Assembly: GCF_010501055.1 (NCBI RefSeq)
Contig: NZ_QVMO01000034.1
Span: forward strand, 1 to 39,288
Direction: 5' to 3'
DNA: 39,288 nucleotides
Source of the DNA: Dysgonomonas sp. 521
GTDB taxonomy: Bacteria > Bacteroidota > Bacteroidia > Bacteroidales > Dysgonomonadaceae
A program made the translations under genes and the position numbers. The notes below the pieces were generated by a model. It was not told the origin of the DNA. It saw nothing but the letters and a program-made list of their open reading frames with translations, and made no database searches. Below, piece by piece: positions 32,176 to 39,288 of this stretch. Position 1 is the first letter of the stretch; each line of letters begins with the position of its first letter.

Positions 32176-33411
32176 CTATTTTTTCATAGCTTCTATCCGC
32201 TGCAACAATGTGGGATGCGAATAATAAAAGAATACAAACAAAGGGTCGGGATTCAGATTACTTAACGACTTTACTGACAATTTCTTCAGGCCGTTAATCA
32301 ATGAATCAGCCAATCCGAAACCCGCGGCATAAGCATCGGCCTGGTATTCATTCTTCCGGCTATGGATAGACGAAAAGATACCGATAACCAACGAAACAGG
32401 AGTAAACAGAACAGAGAAGGCGATCAGCCCCAAGTGGAATGACGCTGTTTTCCCACCAAGGGCGACAGCAATATCCTGATTTCCAAGAAACAGGGAAAGT
32501 AAAAACAAGATAACACCTGTATAGCAGATCGAAATAAGCATTCCCTGCAATGTATGCTTTTTCTTATAATGTCCTATTTCATGCGCCAGCACGGCTACTA
32601 TTTCGTCTGTATCCAGATCATTTATCAATGTATCGAATAAGACAATGCGCTTCTTTGCCCCCAAACCTGTAAAATAAGCATTGGCTTTGGTCGAACGTTT
32701 CGAAGCGTCCATCACATAAATGTTGTTGATAGCAAATCCCGCTTTTTGGGCAAAGGCTTCTATTGCATCGCGCAGTTCGCCTTCTTCCAGTGGTGTTTGT
32801 TTATTAAACAATGGTACAATGATATTGGAATAGAACAAAGTCATAAACAGGGAAAAAACCGTTACCGCACCCCATGTGTAGAGCCATGCATAATCGCCCA
32901 ATGTATTATAAAGCCATACAACCAACGCCAAAACGGCACCACCCAGAATAGCCGTCAGTAAAAGCCCTTTTAGCTGGTCGAGCCAGAATGTCTTTTTAGT
33001 GGATTTATTAAAGCCGAAACGTTCTTCAATAACAAATGTGCCATAATAATCGAACGGAAGGGTAATAATATCATTTACAATATAAATAGCGCCAAAGAAA
33101 GCAAGGGCTAAAGGTATCTCACTGCTGATGCATTGGCGCAAAAGTTCATCCAGCCACCCGAATACGCCAAAACACAATACAAACAAAAGTATAACGAACG
33201 AAAACAAACTGGTATATAACCCGAAACGGCTGTTTACTTTCTGGTATGCCTGTTGTTTTTCATATTCTTCCTTATCATAAATACCTTCCAGTTGCGCCGG
33301 AATTTTGGGGCTCATCCGCTTCCGGTTGCGATAAGCCAGATATTGCGTCCAAAAGAAATCGAGGACAACAATGAGTATAATCAACAGCAAATACTGTGTA
33401 TCGCTCCTCAT
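32176..33411 (-). CDS. M48 family (Ste24/CAAX-type) membrane zinc metallopeptidase
   Basis: A 411-residue integral membrane protein. The zinc motif is HEIGH (277-281, in VAVLAHEIGHYKKKH), and the third ligand is E355 in NEYQADAYA. Membrane segments lie at about 5-20, 65-85, 95-115, 150-170, 175-200, 290-308 and 325-345. Residues GFNKSTKKTFWLDQLK (133-148) and AYFTGLGAKKRIVLFDT (245-261) are family hallmarks. It would cleave membrane or misfolded proteins at the inner membrane. Its start codon overlaps the stop of a tiny lipoprotein ORF (ATGA), and GGAGG stands 6-7 nt before it. The symbol is left blank because ste24 and htpX names are both used for relatives. Confidence 0.92.
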   Translation of the reverse strand: MRSDTQYLLLIILIVVLDFFWTQYLAYRNRKRMSPKIPAQLEGIYDKEEYEKQQAYQKVNSRFGLYTSLFSFVILLFVLCFGVFGWLDELLRQCISSEIPLALAFFGAIYIVNDIITLPFDYYGTFVIEERFGFNKSTKKTFWLDQLKGLLLTAILGGAVLALVVWLYNTLGDYAWLYTWGAVTVFSLFMTLFYSNIIVPLFNKQTPLEEGELRDAIEAFAQKAGFAINNIYVMDASKRSTKANAYFTGLGAKKRIVLFDTLINDLDTDEIVAVLAHEIGHYKKKHTLQGMLISICYTGVILFLLSLFLGNQDIAVALGGKTASFHLGLIAFSVLFTPVSLVIGIFSSIHSRKNEYQADAYAAGFGLADSLINGLKKLSVKSLSNLNPDPLFVFFYYSHPTLLQRIEAMKK

Positions 33412-33500
33412 TCCAAGCCTCCTTCCTTTTCAGCCCAATTCTGCTTGCATCCAAATAATATTAATAAGAGTGCAGCATATAATATTACTCTCATATCCAT
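33408..33500 (-). CDS. Tiny lipoprotein ORF coupled to the M48 protease
   Basis: A 30-residue frame reads MDMRVILYAALLLILFGC, then KQNWAEKEGGLE. Residues 3-18 form a complete lipoprotein signal with lipobox LLILFGC, leaving a 13-residue charged lipopeptide. The stop codon overlaps the protease ATG as ATGA, and the end of the ORF supplies the GGAGG ribosome site of the protease, so coupling is plausible. An alternative start is the Met at 33494. The predicted -7 box at 33511-33518 lies only 11 bp before the first start, which would leave almost no leader and weakens the call. It could be a control leader peptide or a chance frame. Confidence 0.45.
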   Translation of the reverse strand: MDMRVILYAALLLILFGCKQNWAEKEGGLE

Positions 33501-33510
33501 AAGTTTTTGG

Positions 33511-33518
33511 CAAAGATA
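33511..33518 (-). promoter_or_regulatory. Predicted -7 box ahead of the lipoprotein ORF and M48 gene
   Basis: The minus strand reads TATCTTTG (TAnnTTTG), 100 bp upstream of the M48 start. Confidence 0.5.
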
Positions 33519-33616
33519 ATACTTTATGTTCAATTGGATCACACACATTTTTTAACTCAGACTTATTTACCACAACAAATAAATTCAATATATTTATCAT
33601 ATAAAATCACATTACC

Positions 33617-34330
33617 ATGAAAGCAGCAGATCTGATAAACAAATTACGCACAGGGTTCGGAGACAAGATGGAACTACCCATCGCATTCTGGTATTCGGAA
33701 AATCCGGAGCCAACGCCGCAAAAAGTAAACGGTTGTTATTTCAAGGCATTGGATGCAACCCGAAAAGGTACGCCCATTACTCTTGATGTAAACACAATAG
33801 GCTGTATGGGCGGGAAATTCTATACCGGATTCTGCGAGTTCGCTGAGAATATGATCCCCAACTTTGTTTCCCTCAAAGAAAAGTATAAAAAGACACCCCG
33901 GATGGTTACAGAATTCGCGACAGGAATAGGGAACGGACAGACGGACAAGCCTTACCTGCACTTTGCCCGTATCGACAGCTTGGATACATTAGACCAAACC
34001 GAAGGTCTTATCTTCTTTGCTTCTCCTGATGTGCTGACCGGACTTTTTGCATGGGCTGTATTCGATACAAACGAACCGGATGCAGTTTGTGCTCCTTTCG
34101 GCTCAGGATGCAGTTCGACAGTATCACAAATAGTAGCTGAGAACCTCAGGGATGGGCGACGTTGTTTTATAGGATTAATGGATCCTTCAGTACGCCCCCA
34201 TGTAGAACCGGATATACTTAGCTTTGCTATTCCTACACCACGGATGAAAGAAATGTATGAGACATTTGACGAATGCTGCCTAGTGAATACACATGCGTGG
34301 AATAAAGTGAGAGTTCGTATAAATGAGTAA
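33617..34330 (+). CDS. DUF169 domain protein
   Basis: The 237-residue cytoplasmic protein begins MKAADLINKLRTGFGDKMELPIAFWYSE and has the cysteine motifs NGCYFKALD, NTIGCMGGKFYTGF and CAPFGSGCSS, then GRRCFIGLMDPSVRPHVEPDILSFAIP. These match DUF169, a family of unknown function whose cysteines may bind a metal or cluster. It stands alone on the plus strand, divergent from the M48 gene and convergent with YebC, with a shared terminator after it. Confidence 0.82.
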   Translation: MKAADLINKLRTGFGDKMELPIAFWYSENPEPTPQKVNGCYFKALDATRKGTPITLDVNTIGCMGGKFYTGFCEFAENMIPNFVSLKEKYKKTPRMVTEFATGIGNGQTDKPYLHFARIDSLDTLDQTEGLIFFASPDVLTGLFAWAVFDTNEPDAVCAPFGSGCSSTVSQIVAENLRDGRRCFIGLMDPSVRPHVEPDILSFAIPTPRMKEMYETFDECCLVNTHAWNKVRVRINE

Positions 34331-34344
34331 ACATAATCACAAAA

Positions 34345-34373
34345 AAGGCTGCAAATTAAATATTTACAGCCTT
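34345..34373. terminator. Bidirectional terminator between DUF169 and yebC
   Basis: AAGGCTG (34345-34351) pairs with CAGCCTT (34367-34373), flanked by an A-run on the left and AT-rich sequence on the right. It lies between the two convergent stop codons. Confidence 0.65.
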
Positions 34374-34392
34374 ATATATCTATAGCTATTGA

Positions 34393-35118
34393 TCATTCCA
34401 CAAAATCTTCCTTCATATTATGGAATACATTCTGAACATCTTCATCATCTTCAAACTTATCCAATAGTTTTTGAATCTGTTCCTGCTGTTCCTTTGTCAA
34501 TTCCTTTAAGTCGTTCGGGATACGTTCAAATTCCGCGCTGTGAATATCAAAGCCATTCTCTTCCAGATATTTCTGGATTTCGGAATAAGACTTAAACTCG
34601 CCGTAAAGTATTATGTCATCTTCATCTTGTTCCACTTCATCAACCCCGTAATCAATCAGTTCCAATTCCAAATCTTCCAGAGAGACACCTTCTTTTGGAG
34701 CAATCTTAAATACGCACTTATGGTCGAACAGGAATTCAAGGCTACCGGATGTACCTAAAGAACCGTTATGCTTATTGAAATAGCTGCGCACATTAGCCAC
34801 TGTACGGGTAGGATTGTCTGTAGCGGTTTCTACTACTATAGCGATACCAAAAGGGCCATATCCTTCGTACACTACTTCTTTATAGTCAGCTTCGTCTTTC
34901 GATGTCGCCTTCTTTATGGCACGTTCTACATTTTCCTTCGGCATGTTCTCCTTTTTCGCCTGCTGCATCAACACACGAAGACGGGGATTTGTATCAGGTT
35001 CAGGGCCTCCTTCCTTGACTGCTATAGTAATCTGCCTTCCTAACTTTGTAAACACGCGGGCCATATTCCCCCAGCGTTTCAGCTTTGTCGCTTTGCGGTA
35101 TTCAAACGCTCTTCCCAT
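34393..35118 (-). CDS. yebC: YebC/PmpR family protein
   Basis: A 241-residue YebC-family protein. It keeps the opening MGRAFEYRKATKLKRWGNMARVFTKLGRQI, the AVKEGGPEPDTNPRLR loop, NMPKENVERAIKKA, YEGYGPFGIAIVVE and NVRSYFNKHNGSLGTSGSLEFLF. The acidic C-terminal domain follows (VDEVEQDEDDIILYGE). YebC proteins act at the ribosome to relieve stalling at proline-rich stretches, and some have been described as DNA-binding regulators. The length is normal, and the gene has its own predicted -7 box at 35252-35259. Confidence 0.95.
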   Translation of the reverse strand: MGRAFEYRKATKLKRWGNMARVFTKLGRQITIAVKEGGPEPDTNPRLRVLMQQAKKENMPKENVERAIKKATSKDEADYKEVVYEGYGPFGIAIVVETATDNPTRTVANVRSYFNKHNGSLGTSGSLEFLFDHKCVFKIAPKEGVSLEDLELELIDYGVDEVEQDEDDIILYGEFKSYSEIQKYLEENGFDIHSAEFERIPNDLKELTKEQQEQIQKLLDKFEDDEDVQNVFHNMKEDFVE

Positions 35119-35251
35119 AAATATCTTTATATAATCATTATAAGTAAAAGATAGTGTCCATTATCATATTTTCAATTATAACACACAGTAAATGTTATAG
35201 ATGGACTGACAATAAACAGGCCAGCGGCCTTAATCTCTATTTTTCGATATG

Positions 35252-35259
35252 CAAAAGTA
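35252..35259 (-). promoter_or_regulatory. Predicted -7 box of yebC
   Basis: The minus strand reads TACTTTTG (TAnnTTTG), giving a leader of about 125 nt. Confidence 0.45.
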
Positions 35260-35510
35260 TAAAAAATATTGTAATAAGACGGATTCGTTCAAAATGAATT
35301 AACAAGGCAATTAACCGAATTTCCCGTATTATTAATCGGATACGAGCCTCAGTCTGCTATTTAGGCAAATCGAACGCCACTTTCAAAGCTTGCATATCTT
35401 CCCCGGAAGTTTCTTCCGGCTCCATACATCGCACCTACTTTTGAGAACGGGGATTCGCTCAAGCAACTTTTAGCCTGTAGCAAATACATGTTGTTCAAGA
35501 AAATATCATC

Positions 35511-35543
35511 AAAAACGCCCCAAAGTCTATGATCCTGAGGCGT
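35511..35543 (-). terminator. Terminator of the sensor-kinase gene
   Basis: On the minus strand ACGCCTCA pairs with TGGGGCGT and is followed by TTTTT. It is 20 bp beyond the kinase stop codon. Confidence 0.7.
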
Positions 35544-35563
35544 AATGTTTTATAGCGTTTTTT

Positions 35564-37117
35564 TTATGAACGTAGTTCCAGTACAAAGCGGCTACCTTTA
35601 TTATATGTTTCATCCAGTGTAAGGCTTCCGCTCATTTTCGTTGCGATAAGCGAACATATAGGTAAGCCCAGGCCATCGCCGTCTGTCAGATTTCTTACTT
35701 CGGTAAAAGGCCTGAACAGGTTCTCACGCAACTCTTGCGGAACGCCTGAACCGCTATCGGTAACAACAAATTGATAGATACGTGCTCCCCTCCGTTTGAA
35801 GTCGAGGATAATATAACCTTTCTCGGTATGTTGGGCGGCATTCATCAACAGATGTTGCAGGATGCGTTCTACCTGTTCCTGATTTGTCTTTATCTTTAAG
35901 GAAGGCGCATTAACCGTAATCGAAATTTCCGGCTTTACATATTCCCTGATCGTATCCATACTTCTCTGGCAAAGAAGGTTCACATCAACATCCTCTGTTT
36001 CATAAGATTCGGCTAGAGAATTTTCCAAAGCTGACAGTTCCTGTATATTGTCACAGAATTTTTGCAGGGCACCAACCTGACCCTGTATCTGTGCTGCATG
36101 CTCCGGTACTTCATCCATTATCCCGCCTGCCGATTCAGATATGGCATTCAATGTCGGTTCCATTTGCCCCGATATATTCCGTATAAATTCGGATTTCAAC
36201 TCATTGTGTTCGTTGGCAGTCTGTATGCCTTTCTTTAATGTACGGTTGCGTGCCATAAAGCGCAATAAGACGATAGCGAGGAAAACTAACGCTCCTGCCA
36301 GAATAGCCGAAAGGATGCAAAGCCCTACGATAATATACATTCTCGACGACAAGGCATCGTCTTTTTCACCGATAGTACGCAGGCTGTCGTCATACTTCTT
36401 TATCTGCATATCAAGCTCATCTTTGGCTTTCAGGTCTTTTACCGAATCGGTCCAAAGCATATAACGTTCGTAAGCGAGGCTGGCCAGCAATGTGTTGTTC
36501 TTCTCTTTGGCTTTCTCTATTATCTCGCGATATACTTCACTGGCTTTGTCATACTCCTTGTTCTCTTTAAATTTATTAATGAGCTTCTGTATGGAGGCAT
36601 TACCCTGCGCATTCATACCGAACGCGTAATAATAATCGGCTTCAGAGTATAGCTTGACTCTGTCGAGAGAATCGTTTTTTGCCTGCGCGGCGATTTCTTC
36701 CAACTTACTTAACGTGCTCTTTGCCCGTTCGGCAGCCTTCATCCTGGAGTATACCTGCAGACGCTCGTTAGTGACGGCAAATTGCAGGTTGTAAAGCGGC
36801 TTGTTTAGTTTCGTTTCTCCTGTCGAAATCAGGTATTCCATATTCTGGAAGAGGTTAAAAGCTTCCGTATAGTAGTTCTCACGTGTATAAAGGGCGGCGG
36901 CTTGAATACCGCATTCTACGGCCTTTGTATAGTCGCCCTGCGCGGCATAGGCATTGTAAGCCCGCTTATAGGAGTAACGTGCTGTCATATACTCTTTTTG
37001 TTTCAGACTACTTTCTCCGAGGCTCATCAGCTCACTGGCGCTGTACTGTGTTGTCTGCGCAACGACACTACCTATTGAGGATGAGATTATTATAAGAAAT
37101 ACAATTACTGCTTTCAT
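35564..37117 (-). CDS. Sensor histidine-kinase-like protein lacking the phosphoacceptor His
   Basis: 517 residues. A signal peptide (1-20, GSVVA) is followed by a periplasmic TPR-like region (25-250; SLKQKEYMTARYSYKRAYNAY, DYTKAVECGIQAAALYTREN). A membrane segment lies at about 260-287. The cytoplasmic part has a HisKA-like segment, but the H-box reads FIRNISGQMEPTLNAI with G317 where FxxxxSHExxTPL is expected, so the phosphoacceptor is absent. The ATPase domain is intact: N-box LLMNAAQHT (N426), G1 DSGSGVP (454-460), F-box FRPFTEV and G2 DGDGLGLPI. It may bind ATP and act by protein contacts or on a partner kinase. No response regulator gene is adjacent. Confidence 0.88.
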   Translation of the reverse strand: MKAVIVFLIIISSSIGSVVAQTTQYSASELMSLGESSLKQKEYMTARYSYKRAYNAYAAQGDYTKAVECGIQAAALYTRENYYTEAFNLFQNMEYLISTGETKLNKPLYNLQFAVTNERLQVYSRMKAAERAKSTLSKLEEIAAQAKNDSLDRVKLYSEADYYYAFGMNAQGNASIQKLINKFKENKEYDKASEVYREIIEKAKEKNNTLLASLAYERYMLWTDSVKDLKAKDELDMQIKKYDDSLRTIGEKDDALSSRMYIIVGLCILSAILAGALVFLAIVLLRFMARNRTLKKGIQTANEHNELKSEFIRNISGQMEPTLNAISESAGGIMDEVPEHAAQIQGQVGALQKFCDNIQELSALENSLAESYETEDVDVNLLCQRSMDTIREYVKPEISITVNAPSLKIKTNQEQVERILQHLLMNAAQHTEKGYIILDFKRRGARIYQFVVTDSGSGVPQELRENLFRPFTEVRNLTDGDGLGLPICSLIATKMSGSLTLDETYNKGSRFVLELRS

Positions 37118-37134
37118 GTCAATAAAATTTTAAA

Positions 37135-37170
37135 TAAAAAAGCACCTCAAAATCCACAAACTTTGAGGTG
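37135..37170 (-). terminator. Terminator of the phosphohexomutase gene
   Basis: On the minus strand CACCTCAAA pairs with TTTGAGGTG around a 10-nt loop and is followed by CTTTTTTA. It lies 24 bp past the stop codon. Confidence 0.8.
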
Positions 37171-37193
37171 TCAATATATTTTTAGGATATATT

Positions 37194-38942
37194 CTAAATA
37201 CCCAGGTCTTTGCACACCTGTTCTACCTTCTTTTCTGTGGCTGCATCTACAGCGTCAAAGTCGGCTCTCGATTTCAGCTTACTTTGCACTTCGATGTAAA
37301 ACTTTATTTTAGGTTCTGTTCCCGAAGGGCGGATCGAAACTTTGGTCTTATCCTCTGTAAAATACTGCAATACATTTGATGTAGTCGGCATTTCCAGCGT
37401 ATATTCTTCATTTATGTCCAGATCCTGCGCTTTTAGAGTAACAAAGTCTTTTATAAGTATGACTTTCGAACCTGCAATGCTCTTAATCGGGTTTTCCCTG
37501 AAGTTTTTCATCATTGCTTCTATTTCTTCAGCGCCGCTTCTTCCTTCTTTGGTTACGGAGATACCTTTTTCTTTAGAGAAACCGTATTCAACGTAAATAT
37601 CCTGTAGCATTTCATACAATGTCTTACCATTATCCTTTGCCCATGCAGCGATTTCGCCAAACAGGATGGCCGCAGAAACAGAATCTTTGTCGCGTACAAA
37701 ATCTTCGGCTAGGAATCCGTAGCTTTCTTCGCCTCCGCCAATATATTTACGTTTACCTTCCAGTTCGCGCATAACGGCGGCAATCCATTTAAATCCGGTG
37801 TAGCATTCAAACATCTCTACACCATTCTTCTCAGAAATGACCTGAGTAAGCGCACTGGTAACGATAGTGCGTACTGTATAGTCTTTCTTATTGAGTAATC
37901 CCAGTTCTTTCCGGCGGGTAATAATATAGTAGATAAGGATAATCATTGTCTGGTTACCGTTGAGCAGGATAAGCTCTCCTTTATCATTGCGAACTCCCGC
38001 GCCAAAACGGTCGGCATCGGGGTCTGTGGCAAAGACCAGTTCCGCGTTTGTTTCCTCAGCCTTTTTCACGGCAAGGGCCATAGCTGCCGGGTCTTCCGGA
38101 TTAGGGGAGATCACGGTTGGGAAATCGCCACTCAGCACGTCCTGTTCGGGTACATTGATAACATTGGTAAACCCGCATTCTTTGAGTGCCTTCGGTATGA
38201 TCGTAAACCCTGTTCCATGAAGGGGAGTGTATACGATACCTATGTTTCCGTGGCGTTTGATGGCATCAGGAGAAAGGAGTAATGATTTCAAATCGTTGAT
38301 GAACGCATCGTCCATATCTTTTCCTAACGATTCGATGAGTTTTTTATCGCCGCCTTTAAATTTAATCTGGTCTACACTTACACGGTTTACTTCCGCTATG
38401 ATGTTCTTGTCATGTGGCGGGATAACCTGCGCACCGTCTTCCCAATATGCCTTATAGCCATTGTATGCTTTAGGATTGTGCGATGCTGTAATCATAATAC
38501 CGCTCTGACAGCCCAGTTTGCGGATCGCGTAAGAGATTTCGGGTGTAGGGCGCAAGTCTTCGAAGAGGTACGCCTTGATACCGTTCGCGGCGAATATTTC
38601 AGCAGATATTTCCGCATACTTGCGGCTGTTGTTGCGGCAATCGTGCCCTATTACAACTTTTATTTCTTTCAGTGAAGAAAATTCTTTCAATAGGTAGTTG
38701 GATAAGCCTTGCGTGGCTCCACCTATAGTATATATATTGACACGGTTGGTGCCGACACCCATTATACCGCGAAGTCCTCCAGTTCCAAATTCAAGGTCTT
38801 TGTAGAATGCTTCTATTAATTCAGTTTTGTCCTCTTTATCCAGCAATGCCTGAACATCTTTTCTTGTCTCGGCGTCATACTTGTCCGATAACCATGTTTT
38901 AGCCTTGGCCGTTACTTGCATTAGTAATTCATTACTTTCCAT
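37194..38942 (-). CDS. Phosphoglucomutase/phosphomannomutase (alpha-D-phosphohexomutase family)
   Basis: The 582-residue enzyme shows all four family sites: the phosphoserine loop TASHNPKAYNGYK (S154), the metal loop TDPDADR (306-312), the sugar-binding loop GGEESYGF, and the phosphate-binding loop RPSGTEPKIKFYIE near the C-terminus. The first domain has FGTGGLRGIMGVGTNR. It interconverts glucose-1-phosphate and glucose-6-phosphate (or the mannose pair) for glycogen and surface-polysaccharide supply. Its length and the DPDADR form match the long Bacteroidota type, which is more often a phosphoglucomutase. It has its own promoter and terminator and no operon partner in the window. Confidence 0.93.
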   Translation of the reverse strand: MESNELLMQVTAKAKTWLSDKYDAETRKDVQALLDKEDKTELIEAFYKDLEFGTGGLRGIMGVGTNRVNIYTIGGATQGLSNYLLKEFSSLKEIKVVIGHDCRNNSRKYAEISAEIFAANGIKAYLFEDLRPTPEISYAIRKLGCQSGIMITASHNPKAYNGYKAYWEDGAQVIPPHDKNIIAEVNRVSVDQIKFKGGDKKLIESLGKDMDDAFINDLKSLLLSPDAIKRHGNIGIVYTPLHGTGFTIIPKALKECGFTNVINVPEQDVLSGDFPTVISPNPEDPAAMALAVKKAEETNAELVFATDPDADRFGAGVRNDKGELILLNGNQTMIILIYYIITRRKELGLLNKKDYTVRTIVTSALTQVISEKNGVEMFECYTGFKWIAAVMRELEGKRKYIGGGEESYGFLAEDFVRDKDSVSAAILFGEIAAWAKDNGKTLYEMLQDIYVEYGFSKEKGISVTKEGRSGAEEIEAMMKNFRENPIKSIAGSKVILIKDFVTLKAQDLDINEEYTLEMPTTSNVLQYFTEDKTKVSIRPSGTEPKIKFYIEVQSKLKSRADFDAVDAATEKKVEQVCKDLGI

Positions 38943-38994
38943 GCTTTCTTTTCTATTTTAGGTTGTTATATTGATTCATTGAAAAAATGAACAG

Positions 38995-39002
38995 CAAAAA
39001 TA
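38995..39002 (-). promoter_or_regulatory. Predicted -7 box of the phosphohexomutase gene
   Basis: The minus strand reads TATTTTTG (TAnnTTTG), 53 bp before the start codon at 38942. Confidence 0.45.
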
Positions 39003-39267
39003 ATAATTTTTTTGCATTAAGAGAGTAAGAAAACGGCAGAAATGTAGCAAGCTTATGTGCAAACGTTTTCTTTTAAATTAGTTTATATTATGTAGAATCA
39101 TCAATTGCCGCTACGCCGTTTGCTGTTTACAGTCCCATGCGGAATAAATAACACACCCTCGTTGGACTTGAATATTCTTGTCCCTGTGCTTACACACAGG
39201 GCTATAAACAGAAAACCGCTACGCGGTAATCCTACACAACACCAATATCTTTGCCGTGCACTATAAA

Positions 39268-39285
39268 AAGTGACAAAAGTGACAG
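39268..39285. repeat. Two AAGTGACA words at the right edge
   Basis: AAGTGACA (39268-39275) and AAGTGACAG (39277-39285) are direct repeats. The second, with its following GGG, equals the right arm and flank of the palindrome at 6346-6366. The element is cut by the window end. Confidence 0.4.
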
Positions 39286-39288
39286 GGG

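Larger units (their letters stand above)
35119..35563. other. Non-coding region between yebC and the sensor kinase
   Basis: This 445-bp gap holds the yebC promoter, a CCGGAAG-TTT-CTTCCGG palindrome at 35403-35419, and the kinase terminator. I see no gene. A 42-codon frame across 35361-35489 was considered and dropped. Confidence 0.55.
38943..39288. other. Non-coding right edge of the window
   Basis: This stretch has a run of short repeats: GCCGCTACGCCG (about 39108) and ACCGCTACGCGGT (about 39217), TGCTGTTTACAG and TATAAACAG, and a TGTGCTTACACACA hairpin. It ends with two AAGTGACA words. No open frame of note was seen. Confidence 0.5.

Noticed and set aside
35361..35489. 42-codon minus-strand frame in the yebC-kinase gap
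   Set aside because: No signal, no conserved motif that I can assign, and it lies over a short palindrome (CCGGAAG/CTTCCGG). Could be revisited if it recurs in other genomes.
1..39288. CRISPR array, tRNA or rRNA genes
   Set aside because: I looked for regularly spaced direct repeats, tRNA-like cloverleaf ends and conserved rRNA words and recognised none; a covariance-model scan was not possible.

Overview
The window looks like chromosomal DNA of a Bacteroidota (Bacteroidales) bacterium. A Dysgonomonas or Porphyromonadaceae-like host is my inference. The support is a SusC/SusD pair with a DUF6377-type regulator, surface proteins with a Fibrobacter-succinogenes-major-paralogous (FISUMP) domain, a Bacteroidetes-type tyrosine recombinase, and repeated -7 boxes of the Bacteroidetes form TAnnTTTG upstream of genes. 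Base composition is AT-rich overall. The two AraC genes and the recombinase look visibly GC-richer than their neighbours. I recognise no rRNA, tRNA or CRISPR array.

Layout. (1) 54-4662: three tandem paralogous secreted FISUMP proteins on the minus strand. (2) 4663-7778: a long non-coding region, an AraC regulator bracketed by two 21-bp palindromes in opposite orientation, and a tyrosine recombinase. (3) 8088-11744: a minus-strand operon of three secreted proteins, two sharing the N-terminal module of the FISUMP proteins, divergent from two overlapping paralogous helix-turn-helix regulators (12076-14020). (4) 14021-15500: a second AraC paralog whose upstream DNA repeats a structured element found upstream of the first. 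(5) 15735-17009: a histidine phosphatase. (6) 17287-23764: SusD, SusC and a DUF6377 regulator. (7) 24322-25261: two glycan-enzyme remnants (GH92 and GxGYxYP) fused end to end, evidence that this polysaccharide locus has decayed by deletion. (8) 25410-27697: three immunity-like genes (SUKH, leucine-rich-repeat-like, DUF4304-like) with no visible toxin. (9) 27892-38942: CinA, a small lipoprotein, a secreted protein with a caspase-like His/Cys pattern, a protein made of two internal repeats, an M48 protease preceded by a tiny lipoprotein ORF, a DUF169 protein, YebC, a sensor kinase lacking the phosphoacceptor histidine, and a phosphoglucomutase/phosphomannomutase.

How it may work together. Regions 1-4 read as one surface-protein system: two sets of secreted proteins with a common N-terminal module, two AraC paralogs with a shared upstream element, an extra regulator pair, and a recombinase of the family that in other Bacteroidota inverts promoters. 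A foldback element of about 185 bp with matching termini occurs three times (17019, 23895, 31389) and looks like a MITE family. These functional links are inferred from sequence and gene order only.
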